The notes below the pieces were generated by a model. The model worked only from the letters and a program-made list of their open reading frames with translations, was not told the DNA's origin and searched no databases. From assembly GCF_021917145.1 (NCBI RefSeq), contig NC_061073.1, forward strand, positions 62,001-126,000: 64,000 nucleotides of DNA. The letters are read 5' to 3'. Within the stretch, counting starts at the first letter, position 1. Each line of letters opens with the position of its first letter. Made by a program: the position numbers and the translations under genes. Origin of the DNA: Hypomesus transpacificus. Taxonomy: Eukaryota > Chordata > Actinopteri > Osmeriformes > Osmeridae. Positions 51,701 to 61,679 of this stretch are shown here, in pieces.

Positions 51701-53736
51701 GGAAGTGATGTTTTTAACAGGGAAGGAGGAAGTGGCCACTCTCGCCGGTCGTTTCATGCAGCTGCAGTCCATGTTGAACGCACCTATTAACAGGGAAGAA
51801 GGAAGTGATATAATTAACAGGAAGGGAGGAAGTGATGTAATAAAAAGGGAAGGAGGAAGTGATGTTATTAACAGGGAAGGAGGAAGTGATGTAATTGACA
51901 GGAAAGGAGAAAGTGATGTTATTATTAAGGGAAGGAGGAAGCTGACAGTATTCTCTGTTGCTCTCAGACTGGTGTTGAACTACGAGAACGTCCTCGGACA
52001 TCGCTCCTTCAAGCTGATGTAAGTTCACTCACCCACCCACTCACCCAAACACACACACACTTACCGTCATACACAAAGTTTTCCCCTAAATATCCTTTAA
52101 CTCTACTTCTTTGTGTGTGCTCCTGCTTGCCTGTGTGTGTGTGTGTGTGTCTGTGTGTGTCTATACGTGTGTGTGTGTCTATACGTGTGTGTGTCTATAC
52201 GTGTGTTTGCATGTGTCTATACGTGTGTTTGTATCTATACGTGTGTGTTTGTCTATACGTGTGTGTGTGTGTCTATACGTGTGTGTGTGTCTATACGTGT
52301 GTGTGTCTATACGTGTGTTTGTATCTATACGTGTGTGTTTGTCTATACGTGTGTGTGTGTCTATGCGTGTGTGTGTCTATACGTGTGTGTGTCTATACGT
52401 GTGTGTGTCTATACGTGTGTGTGTCTCCAGGTTCATCATGAAGCAGAGGCACTTCCCGGTGTCTGCACGGCGCTGGTTCACCCTGGACACGGTGGAGCTA
52501 GAGTATGACGGCACCAGGGCCACATTTAACGGCAGCCGCCACATCTATGCACCGGCAGAATACTCATACCGGTGTGAGTACGTCCGGAGCTCCAGCTACC
52601 CTGCACTGGTCCCGCGCTCTGACAAGGACCCCGCCAACCAGTGGAGGGTGTACTTCCAGGACTTCCAGGTGACTCCTACTCCTGTCCTTTCATCCTCCTC
52701 CTCCACCTCCTCTCTCTTTCTCCTCTCATCCTCCTCCTCCTATCCTTTCCTCCTGCTCCACCTCTCTTCCTCCTCGCCTCCCCCTTTATGACATCAGTAG
52801 GGGTGACATCAGTAGGGGTGACATCAGTAGGGGTGACATCAGTAGGGATGACATCAGTAGGGGTGACATCAGTAGGGGTGACATCAGTAGGGGTGACATC
52901 AGTAGGGGTGACATCAGTAGGAGTGACATCAGTAGGAGTGAGGCTAGGGCTGCACAATTAATCAAATTTAAATCACGATTTTGGCTTCCCACGATCAAAT
53001 TTGCGTGATCGACCGATATTTAACATTCGTCATTCCGTTCACATTAAACATTTTTAATTAAAAAAAAATATATATTTACACAATGGAAAATGGAAAATTG
53101 CCCTGTTAAAATTTTGCTACATTATCTTATTGTTTTATTTATTTATTTGTATTCCTTAAGGAAATGCACTGAATTTTGTTGAATAAGAGGACCTATTTTA
53201 TTTTGATGCACATATTTGTACATTAGCAGGAATGTAGCACAATATGGATGTGAAAGCAGTTATAAATAGTCTATGTGGCCATATATATGTTTAAATCAAC
53301 AAAAAAAATTGATAATTAATCGTGATCTCAATATTGATCAAAATAATGGTGATTATCATTTTGGCCATAATTGTGCAGCCCTAGGTGAGGCAGGCTGCTC
53401 TATTGCAGAATAAGAACTAACACCCAATCCCTCCCTTCTCTTTCCTCTCTCTGCCTTCAATGCTTTTCTTCTTCTCGTCTTCACTTTTGCTGTGCCTCCT
53501 ATGTGTGTGTGTGTGTGTTTGTGTAGATCCAGGGCTTCAACGTTACGGGCAGTGACTTCTCCTACGCCAGTGACTGTGCCGGCTTCTTCAGCCCAGGGAT
53601 CTGGATGGGGCTGCTGACCAGCCTCCTCATGGTCCTAGTGCTCACCTACGGCCTACACATGATCATGCAGCTGCAAACAATGGACCGCTTCGATGACCCC
53701 AAGGGCCCCGCCATCTCTGTCCCCCAGACAGACTAA
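45745..53736 (+). CDS. atp6ap1: V-ATPase accessory subunit ATP6AP1 (Ac45)
   Basis: ATP6AP1 is a type I membrane glycoprotein that helps assemble and target the V-ATPase proton pump in the secretory and lysosomal pathway. Eleven exons join in phase: 45745-45866, 48855-48984, 49596-49670, 49817-50010, 50321-50361, 50867-50952, 51228-51380, 51463-51620, 51968-52018, 52431-52668 and 53527-53736, giving 485 residues (human 470). A signal peptide ([15 protein letters not shown]) precedes EEQVPLMLW. Family blocks include [71 protein letters not shown], a C-terminal transmembrane helix and the tail [18 protein letters not shown]. Exon 2 has a tandem acceptor (cagcag). Exon 7 encodes an [14 protein letters not shown] run. 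A LINE ends just before exon 2. The exon 5 donor and the stop region are tandemly repeated. Confidence 0.97.
45867..46613. other. ATP6AP1 intron 1, left part
   Basis: Apparently unique AT-rich intronic sequence. No coding or clear TE signal was found before the SINE at 46614. Confidence 0.4.
46614..46806 (-). mobile_element. tRNA-derived SINE, reverse orientation
   Basis: Starts with the tail (catttagtcatttagcagat gctcttatccagagcgactt) and ends with the inverted tRNA-like head (accgctcagccatctgaccc). Near full-length copy of the family at 17783-17952, in ATP6AP1 intron 1. Confidence 0.88.
46930..48850 (+). mobile_element. CR1/L2-type LINE, sense, 5'-truncated
   Basis: The reverse transcriptase is nearly intact: [59 protein letters not shown] and [19 protein letters not shown] (FADD in place of YADD). 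One frameshift near 47637 separates NNLSTS from [17 protein letters not shown]. The C-terminus ends [13 protein letters not shown], stop 48357-48359. The 3' UTR runs to a tandem acttga tail ending at about 48848. An assembly gap and duplicated overlap interrupt the coding part. Position: last part of ATP6AP1 intron 1. Confidence 0.92.
47972..48071. other. Assembly gap of 100 N with duplicated flanks
   Basis: Exactly 100 N. The 52 bases before it (47920-47971) are repeated just after it (48072-48123), so the contig ends probably overlap and the gap is artificial. Confidence 0.95.
49478..49546 (-). mobile_element. SINE head fragment
   Basis: gaatcaaaccggcaaccttc and tgattaatagccc, then accgtgcaaccatctgac, match the inverted head of the local SINE family. 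In ATP6AP1 intron 2. Confidence 0.65.
50033..50197 (-). mobile_element. tRNA-derived SINE, reverse orientation
   Basis: Tail tttagcagacgcccttatcc, body gtgctttgcccaaggacaca, head gctcagccatctgac. It sits about 23 bp after the ATP6AP1 exon 4 donor. Confidence 0.85.
50346..50660 (+). repeat. Splice-donor minisatellite at ATP6AP1 exon 5 (6 copies)
   Basis: The true junction gggaacg/gtgagttagct at 50361 is followed by five copies of aggaaca/gtgagttagcta, spaced about 40-60 bp. They are linked by ctgtacttcctgttagctac and cttcctgtcatgaagacagg. Each copy keeps a strong gtgagt donor. Confidence 0.9.
50663..50769 (-). mobile_element. SINE fragment, reverse orientation
   Basis: ccttgcccaaggacacaacg, then ggaatcgatccggcaacctt and accgctcagccatctgactc. 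The tail is missing. Adjoins the donor minisatellite. Confidence 0.8.
51640..51945. repeat. ggaaggaggaagtgatgt minisatellite in ATP6AP1 intron 8
   Basis: About ten units of taacagggaaggaggaagtg atgt with variants. One unit is interrupted by a 50-bp segment (51731-51782) that also occurs at 44831-44885. Confidence 0.88.
52133..52426. repeat. tgtctatacgtgtgtg repeat before ATP6AP1 exon 10
   Basis: About 17 units of ctatacgtgtgtgtgt lead up to the exon 10 acceptor (gtgtctccag, ending 52430). Confidence 0.9.
52790..52944. repeat. 15-bp minisatellite (acatcagtaggggtg)
   Basis: About 10 exact or near-exact units in ATP6AP1 intron 10, ending at the hAT-like element. Confidence 0.95.
52945..53383. 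mobile_element. hAT-like MITE (tagggctgcacaattaatc)
   Basis: Left tagggctgcacaattaatc and right ataattgtgcagcccta are inverted. Flanks agtgaggc and ggtgaggc are a 7/8 target duplication. AT-rich, non-coding, 439 bp. Confidence 0.88.
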
Positions 53737-55067
53737 CATACACATACACACACACACACAACACACACACAACCATCTCTGTCCCCCAGACAGACTAACA
53801 CACACACACAAACACACACACAACACACACACAACCATCTCTGTCCCCCAGACAGACCAACACGTACACACACAACCATCTCTGTCCCCCAGACAGACCA
53901 ACACATACACACACAGCCATCTCTGTCCCCCAGCCAGACTAACACACACACACACACACAACCATCTCTGTCCCCCAGACAGACCAACACATACACACAC
54001 AGCCATCTCTGTCCCCCAGCCAGACTAACACACACACACACAACCATCTCTGTCCCCCAGACAGACCAACACATACACACACAGCCATCTCTGTCCCCCA
54101 GCCAGACTAACACACACACACACAACCATCTCTGTCCCCCAGACAGACCAACACATACACACACAGCCATCTCTGTCCCCCAGCCAGACTAACACACACA
54201 CATACCTTAGTGACCTGTTATATTCCTTTCCTTCTCCGCCCTGTGTGTATCCTAACTGTCCATTGAGGGTAGTGAGAGCTTCTACTGGCACTGCTGCTGT
54301 TGTTGTTATCATTATTATTTATTCGGCTTCTTCAGCCCAGGGATCTGGATGGGGCTGCTGACCAGCCTCCTCATGGTCCTAGTGCTCACCTACGGCCTAC
54401 ACATGATCATGCAGCTGCAAACAATGGACCGCTTCGATGACCCCAAGGGCCCCGCCATCTCTGTCCCCCAGACAGACTAACATACACATACACACACACA
54501 CACAACACACACACAACCATCTCTGTCCCCCAGACAGACTAACACACACACACAAACACACACACAACACACACACAACCATCTCTGTCCCCCAGACAGA
54601 CCAACACGTACACACACAACCATCTCTGTCCCCCAGACAGACCAACACATACACACACAGCCATCTCTGTCCCCCAGCCAGACTAACACACACACACACA
54701 CACAACCATCTCTGTCCCCCAGACAGACCAACACATACACACACAGCCATCTCTGTCCCCCAGCCAGACTAACACACACACACACAACCATCTCTGTCCC
54801 CCAGACAGACCAACACATACACACACAGCCATCTCTGTCCCCCAGCCAGACTAACACACACACACACAACCATCTCTGTCCCCCAGACAGACCAACACAT
54901 ACACACACAGCCATCTCTGTCCCCCAGCCAGACTAACACACACACATACCTTAGTGACCTGTTATATTCCTTTCCTTCTCCGCCCTGTGTGTATCCTAAC
55001 TGTCCATTGAGGGTAGTGAGAGCTTCTACTGGCACTGCTGCTGTTGTTGTTATCATTATTATTTATT
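53580..55067 (+). repeat. 744-bp tandem duplication of the ATP6AP1 3' end
   Basis: 53580-54323 is repeated at 54324-55067 with no difference in the stretches compared. The unit holds the last 157 coding bases of ATP6AP1, the stop codon and a 3' UTR minisatellite of about 11 copies of ccatctctgtcccccagaca plus gactaacac-(AC)n. That minisatellite itself repeats the final codons (ISVPQTD-stop). The second coding copy lies after the stop codon and would be 3' UTR. Confidence 0.95.
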
Positions 55068-55171
55068 CAGAAGGGTGGTGAGGTCATCCCTGTCGTGACC
55101 ATCGCTTCCATGTTTATACCCCATGTTAGCTGAGACTAGAGGCTCCCCCTCTCCACAGCTGGGACCAGTGG

Positions 55172-55460
55172 TGTCAGAGAGAAGCTCTGTAAACTGTAAA
55201 CCAGCTCTGTAAACAGGAAACCAGCTCTGTAAACTGTAAACCAGCTCTGTAAAATAGAAATGAGCCCTGTAAACAGCAAACAAGCCGTGTAAACAGGAAA
55301 ACAGCCCTCTAAACAGGAAACAAGCTATGTAAACAGGAACTACGGGAGTAATCTGAGAAGAGTAGCGACAGGATGGTTTAGTCAGTTAGCGACCGTCTGG
55401 TTCAGTCAGTTAGTGACAGCGTGGTTCAGTCAGCTAGCGACAGTCTGGTTCAGTCAATTA
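55172..55460. repeat. Two small minisatellites
   Basis: About nine units of agctctgtaaacaggaaacc (55180-55340), then four units of agttagcgacagtctggttc (about 55375-55455). Confidence 0.85.
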
Positions 55461-55784
55461 GCTGGGCATTGTACATATGAAGACACATAAATCATATGCA
55501 TATTGTGAAATGTTATTTACTGGTGAGGCTTGTTTTCATTTTGTGCTTTGTTGTGTACGTGTTTACACAATGTGTAGTCTTGTTTAGGTGTTTTTTCTGA
55601 AACTGTAGGATGTTACTGTATCTACTTTCAATGTTACTAAAGGGAGGAACCTGCACCTGAGGGGAGGGACCCAGCAGCGTGATCCCTGACCTCTGGCTCA
55701 GGGTTAAGGGCAGGGTGAGTTAGCCGCCAGGTTAGATAGGAAGCTATCCAACTTAGATAAGATATTAATCAATAAGATACATTA

Positions 55785-55790
55785 AATAAA
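55785..55790 (+). terminator. Candidate ATP6AP1 polyadenylation signal AATAAA
   Basis: Several overlapping AATAAA motifs lie in 55785-55803, after the tandem duplication. An alternative aataaa lies at about 56678. Hexamer-based only. Confidence 0.4.
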
Positions 55791-55924
55791 TAAACTAAAT
55801 AAAAACACCAACTTGGATGAGGGTTGTTGACCTTGTTAAGTGGTCCATTGTCCAATCGTATTTTTTTACTGCCAACAAATTAATAATTTAAATAATTACC
55901 CCAGAATAAAATCAGGTCTAGCTG

Positions 55925-57235
55925 TGATCTACTTGTGGTGATCTTCCCAGGTGGTGACCTACCCTGATGATGATCTACCCTGGCTATCTACCCTGGTGGT
56001 GATCTACCCTGGTGGTGACCTACCCTGGTGGTGACCGACCCTGGTGGTGATCTACCCTGGTGGTGACCTACCCAGGTGGTGATCTACCCAGGTGGGGACC
56101 TACCCAGGTGGTGATCTTCCCAGGTGGTGACCTACCCAGGTGGTGATCTACCCAGGTGGTGACCTACCCTGGTGGTGACCTTCCCAGGTGGTGACCTACC
56201 CTGATGATGATCTACCCTGGCTATCTACCCTGGTGGTGATCTACCCTGGTGGTGACCTACCCTGGTGGTGACCTACCCTGGTGGTGATCTACCCTGGTGG
56301 TGACCTACCCAGGTGGTGATCTACCCAGGTGGTGACCTACCCTGGTGGTGACCTACCCAGGTGGTGACCTACCCTGGTGGTGACCTACCCTGGTGGTGAT
56401 CTACCCTGGTGTTGATCTACCCTGGCTATCTACCCTGGTGGTGATCTACCCTCGCTATCTACCCTAGCTATGTACCCTGGTGGTGATCTACCCTGGTGGG
56501 GTGATCTACACAGGTGATCAAAATAGGATCATTTCAAATCTGATAAAACAACGTTTTTAAGATATTCAGTTGGACAAAAAAGGAAACAACTGTTAATTTT
56601 AGTTTTTGTGAGTTTATTTGTGTGATTGAAAGTGTGTCAGATGAGGTTTGGTGTGAGGCCCTGAGTGTAACCCAACCTAATAAACCAGCTTGGACTATGA
56701 ATCACCCCTTTGTCTTTTGTGAACTGTCAACAACAAAATACTTTTTGGTGATCTACCCTGGCTATCTACCCAGGTGGTGACCTACGCTGGTGGTGATCTA
56801 CCCTGGCTATCTACCCTGGTGGTGATCTACCCTGGTGGTGATCTACCCTGGCTATCTACCCTGCCTATCTACCATGGGGGTAACCTACCCTGGTGGTGAT
56901 TTACCCTGGCTATCTACCCTGGCTATCTACCCTGGGGGTGACCTACCCTGGTGGTGATCTACCCTGGCTATCTACCCTGGCTATCTACCATGGGGGTAAC
57001 CTACCCTGGTGGTGATTTACTCTGGCTATCTACCATGGGGGTGACATACCCTGGTGGTGATCTACCCTGGCTATCTACCCTGGGGGTGACCTACCCTGGT
57101 GGTGATTTACTCTGGCTATCTACCATTGGGGTGACCTACCCTGGTGGTGATTTACTCTGGCAATCTACCCTGGGGGTGATCTACCCTGGTGTTGATCTAC
57201 CCATGGGATCTACCCTGGTGTTGATCTACCCTGGT
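55925..57235. repeat. 15-bp minisatellite (ctaccctggtggtga), two blocks
   Basis: Blocks at 55925-56515 and 56745-57235 share units ctaccctggtggtgat and variants (ctatctaccctgg, cccaggtggtga, atgggggtgacc). A 230-bp non-repeat spacer lies between. Frames through it (YPGGDLLWLST) are artefacts. Confidence 0.93.
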
Positions 57236-57340
57236 GATGTACAGGATCTTCTTGTGTATGAATGACTCTCCTGACCCTGGTGTGCTACTGACTGGAAAGT
57301 ACGAACCACATCACACATGAATGCCTTTTAAACATGTTGA

Positions 57341-57346
57341 TTTATT
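57341..57346 (-). terminator. Candidate lectin polyadenylation signal
   Basis: Reverse complement AATAAA about 450 bp beyond the lectin stop. Apparent 3' UTR exons precede it (acceptor near 57630). Weak evidence. Confidence 0.35.
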
Positions 57347-57795
57347 TTTAGTATTCAAGCATCATTCATTCAGGATTTGGTTGATTAGCAGCAGAGCTTT
57401 CTCTGTAACCTAATCAAAGAGAAACTCTGCATTAAAGACACCAGCTAGATAAAGAGAATAGTAGAGAATAATGACACTATAATATCAAGTGATCATCTGA
57501 AAGCAGATGGATGAATTAGTAGAATCGCATTAAAGCACATGAATCACACAGGAGAGAAAGAGAAGTTAATGAAGGGTTTTCTCCTCTGCCCTAAATGACA
57601 CACCACCTCTTCTTTCATTGGTGCATCACCTGCAAGACAAGACATATCTGGAGACAGGCTTCACAACACCTGTGTGTTTGGGTGTGTGCATGTAAGGGTG
57701 TGTGTGTGACAATATGTGCAAGTGAGAGTTTGTGTGAGGATGTGTAATGGGGTGTCTGTACTTACAGTCATGAAGTTCATTCAGCATGTAATCAT

Positions 57796-60700
57796 CTCTG
57801 TATGGGACAGACAGAAAGACTGTCACCATCACTACCAGGCTGCTATTGTCATGAACAGTAAAAAAGCAGGACAACAATAAAGAACACAGCGGTCACTTGT
57901 GGGAAGTGCAGAGTGAGTACTCACAGCTACAGGTGTAATTAACATCCAGGTATTTATAGGTTCCACGACAGGGGTCCCCAAATACGTTGTTAGCAGCCTT
58001 GACATTGCATGCTTTCCTCCCATTGCATCTGAGGAGAGAAGGAGGAGGATCAGGAGAGAGGGGGTGGGTAGAAGGAGGAGGAGGAAGGGTAGAATGAGGA
58101 AGAGGAGAAGCTATCCACTGGATCAACTCCAGCCCTTATACAAAAGCTAACCACTGAACAACTGCCCTTTCAAAAAGTGAATACACAGTCACATTATTCT
58201 CTAACCCAACCTATTTCCATAGGGAAACACACCAGAAACTTTGGAGTGTTGTTGGTTCTCGTACCTGCGAGCCATGCTGCTGGTGACAGAGCGAGCGCAT
58301 CGGGTATTGCGGGTCTTGGACCAGGACTGACGGGATGAGCACACGCTCCGAGACCTGCGACCATATGCCGCACCCTGGACCCGGATGGTGCCCCAGCCTG
58401 GGGGGGAGAAGGAGGGAAAAGAGAGGAAAGAGGGAGGTAAAGCAGGTGGTGTTTTGGAGAGATGAGGAAAGGGTGGAGCAAGCAAACTGCACTCTGAGCA
58501 CATGACTGGAGATGGAGGATCAGGGAAATCTTACCACATCTCAGCCTGGAGACACTCCCCTCACAGGACACAATGCGCTCTGCCAAACACACACCAGCTT
58601 AGTCATCATTAAGAACAACTGCAACAGCTTCAACACAGTAGACTACAGGAGACTGTAGATACAAAGCATCTCTAATTGAAACACGCACACATGCATATAT
58701 ATAAATACACACTTGTTACACAAACACGCATGTGTAACAGGTGTCATTGCGTCACAGGTTTGAACCTGTGCGTCTGACTCATGCACACAACCACCACCTC
58801 TTGTTTTTATTTCTTAATAGGTTGTAGCATTCTTTGTTCTGTAGCTTGCATTTGTTTTTATCCTCATGCTCTTCTGGGTTTGGCAGAAGGACCCAAACAC
58901 AAAGTGCACCTGTCACACGCACAAAGTACACTATCACACACACACAGTACACTGTCACACACACACAGTGCACTGTCACACACACACAGTACACTCACTT
59001 GGGTGAAGGCAGATGTAGGTCACATCCAGGTATTTGTAGGTTCCATGACAGGGATCAGAAAACAAAGAGCAGGAGGCAACCAGAGAACAGCTGGTCCTTC
59101 CATCGCATCTGTTGAGGTGGAGGGGAGACACTTGAAACTAGAGCACCATGTGTGCATGTCTGTGTTTAATGTGAGTTTTGTGTCTATGTATGTGTGTTTG
59201 TGTGTGAGTTTCTTGTCTGAATGTGTGTGTGTGTGTTTAACCTGCTTTTCACCACAGGCAGTGTTCTCCTGTTGACGCAGTTGGTCTTGACAATCTGACA
59301 GTATGGACAACGACTGCTGCAGACTCTCCTGTCTGTGCGTCCATAGTTAGCATGGAGCACCTTGATCGGAGAACTCCCTGAAACACACCATAGTCCCTCT
59401 GTCAGGCTCTCTCCATACACCAGTATAACAATTTACCAGTATAACTGTACCAGTATAACAGTGTATCAGTATAACAATATACCAGTATAACAATACCAGT
59501 ATAACAGTGTATCAGTATAACAATATACCAGTATAACATTACCAGTATAACAGTGTATCAGTATAACAATATACCAGTATAACTGTACCAGTATAACAGT
59601 GTATCAGTATAACAATATACCAATATAACAATACCAGTATAACAGTGTATCAGTATAACAGTGTACCAGTATAACAATACCAGTAAAACACTGTATCAGT
59701 ATAACAATACCAGTAAAACAACACCAGGATCAGATTTCAGAACCAAAAAGGGTTTTATTGGCCATGAAAGTTTGCACAGAGAAGGAATGTACTTTGCCAG
59801 GAAGGTGCACACATTAACCTTTAGATGCGAGAGTTCTAAATATTTCCGAAGCTCCCACCAGAGTGAGTTATTTTTCAGAAACGGAAGCTAGCCAGCTTTA
59901 GTTAGCTTCCGTTACCTAGCAACCTAGCATAATACTCGTACATTTACATTTATTCATTTAGCAGACGCTTTTATCCAAAGCGACTTCCAAGAAATACCAA
60001 AATGAAAATAAATTAATTAATAAATGTAAATACTCGTAGCAATGCTACTACCTGCTAGGGTAACTTGTTAGCTTCCTACTTGTAAATTTTGAAGCCATAC
60101 TATGGCGTTTGTCATATAGTTTTTTGTCTACCGGAAAATAGTCAGTTATAATGTTCAAAAATACACGTGCGACGCTACACTGTGGGGCCCGCTTTCAAAA
60201 GATCACAGGGTTATGTGCGACGCTATTCCTTAACTGGTTAAACATAAAGGAATCCTAAAACTTAAATATGTGGTCTAACTATACTACAGGTACAAGTCTA
60301 CCTAATAAAAATACGAATAGTACAAGAGATACAAATAGTACAAAAGATACAAATACTGTCATATAGTGCAACTGCAATGTGGCAAGGTGTCATTGTACAG
60401 ATTGTGACACCTTGCCACTGTTATACTGGTATAACAATACCAGTTTAACAGTGTATCAGTATAACAATACCAGTATAACAGTGTATCAGTATAAAAGTGT
60501 ACCAGTATAGCAGTTTATAACAATACCAGTATAACAGTGTACCAGTACAACGGTGCTACACTATCAGTATAATAGTATTACAGTGTTACAATGTATCTGT
60601 GTGTCAACGTACCACAGCTCAGGGTTGTCCGTTGACCTTCACAGACTACTCTTCTTTCTGTAAAGAAGAACTTTCATAAGTTTATATGAAGGTTAAAGAT

Positions 60701-61614
60701 CCATTCGCACTCAAACACACACAACAAAGTTTTACCTGCCCCTGTAGACACACAACATGCCAGCACTGAGGAAGACACAAAGAAAAAATTTAAAAAATTT
60801 GTTATGAGCTTTTTCTGCTTCAAATAAGTACATTTGGCTACCAGAACATTAAGAACATTTAATTTAAGAAGATTTCTTAAAATAATGTGATGTTTACTTA
60901 AATCCCTTGATGAGCCATTTATACTAGAAACAAGTTCAACTGGACTTAAAAGCAAAAATCAAGATGATCACATGATCGCACTCGGTTAGAAGTACAGTTG
61001 ATGCAGTGTGGCAGTTTGGTTAAATATTGTATATAATGGCAGGTAAAAGTAACAAAGCATTTTGGGCCATTCGGCTCTTTCGGAAATCTGAAACATTAAT
61101 GTTAAAACAGTATTAATTTAATATTTCATTCATTTAATTGGATGCTTTCATCCAAAGCACCATGGAAATAGTATCATCTTTGAAGTATTGACTACGCTCA
61201 GATCCCCAGAGCTGAAGAGGCTGCTATGTCTGCTAGAAAAACATGTTTGGCAAAGCTCTTAACATCACCACGCAACATGTACAGTTGGTCACAATACCTA
61301 ATTGAGGGACTAAAAAGTTATATAAATCGTAAACTGTTTCTCTTTGGTTGAACGTACACAATAGTACAAGTTGCACTTCGGTAATAAGCAATAATTAAAA
61401 TAACAAGAATAAGAAATTATTAACAACTAATGATTTTAATGGTTAAAACTAGAAAAAGGTGACTTTCACTGTCACAAACCAAAATCAAATTCTACAGCGT
61501 CAAACCCAAATAATCTTTAATGATTTAAATACAAACAAGTCCCCTCTAGCCCCCCCTCCCCAGAGAGACCATGTACTTACAGATGAGGGCGCCAAGCGTG
61601 AGGAGAGGAGTCAT
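57796..61614 (-). CDS. L-rhamnose-binding lectin with two SUEL-type domains
   Basis: Secreted fish lectins of this family bind L-rhamnose and galactose on microbes and eggs. Minus-strand exons: 61581-61614, 60736-60765, 60613-60657, 59242-59377, 58999-59108, 58535-58579, 58265-58397 and 57925-58028. The stop TAG forms across the junction with 57796-57797. The product is about 212 residues: signal peptide [20 protein letters not shown], then two domains. Domain 1 has [27 protein letters not shown] and [18 protein letters not shown]; domain 2 has [27 protein letters not shown] and [18 protein letters not shown]. The YGR and DPC motifs mark the sugar site. Each domain uses three exons (45, about 135 and about 107 bp) with the same phases, showing internal duplication. 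If the last intron is retained, the frame instead runs to [10 protein letters not shown] and a stop at 57893. Confidence 0.92.
58916..58996. repeat. cacacacacagtacactgtca repeat
   Basis: About four units of tcacacacacacagtacactg next to the donor of the lectin exon at 58999-59108. Confidence 0.85.
59738..60410 (-). mobile_element. LINE 3' UTR fragment interrupted by a TTAA element
   Basis: 59738-59817 and 60238-60410 are contiguous in the related copies at 26611 and 30204 (aaggtgcacacattaa, then acataaaggaatcctaaaac). The gap between is the TTAA-flanked insertion. Confidence 0.85.
59818..60237. mobile_element. TTAA-flanked insertion (piggyBac-like), hosting a SINE/LINE tail
   Basis: TTAA lies on both sides (59814-59817 and 60238-60241). 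The uninterrupted LINE copies have a single TTAA there. Ends cctttagatgcgagag and cttaactgg. A tail fragment cagacgcttttatccaaagc (about 59941-59998) is inserted within, flanked by an atactcgta duplication. Confidence 0.8.
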
Positions 61615-61657
61615 GGTGTCTGGTCAGGAAGATGCTGAGATGGCTGCAGGATCCTTC

Positions 61658-61665
61658 TATTTATA
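61658..61665 (-). promoter_or_regulatory. TATA box of the lectin gene
   Basis: On the minus strand TATAAATA lies 44 bases before the start codon (plus strand tatttata). This spacing would place transcription start about 15 bases before the ATG. A TATA-driven, tightly regulated promoter would suit an inducible lectin. The function is inferred. Confidence 0.55.
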
Positions 61666-61679
61666 GAGGAACTATTTCC

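Larger units (their letters stand above)
59429..60595. repeat. agtataacaataccagtata minisatellite split by a LINE insertion
   Basis: Units of accagtataacagtgtatc and agtataacaatacc fill 59429-59720 and resume at 60414-60595. The LINE 3' UTR at 59738-60410 lies between, so the LINE inserted into the array. In a lectin intron. Confidence 0.9.

Noticed and set aside
54324..54480. Second ATP6AP1 gene or alternative last exon
   Set aside because: It is part of an exact 744-bp tandem duplication, starts mid-exon without an acceptor, and lies after the stop codon.
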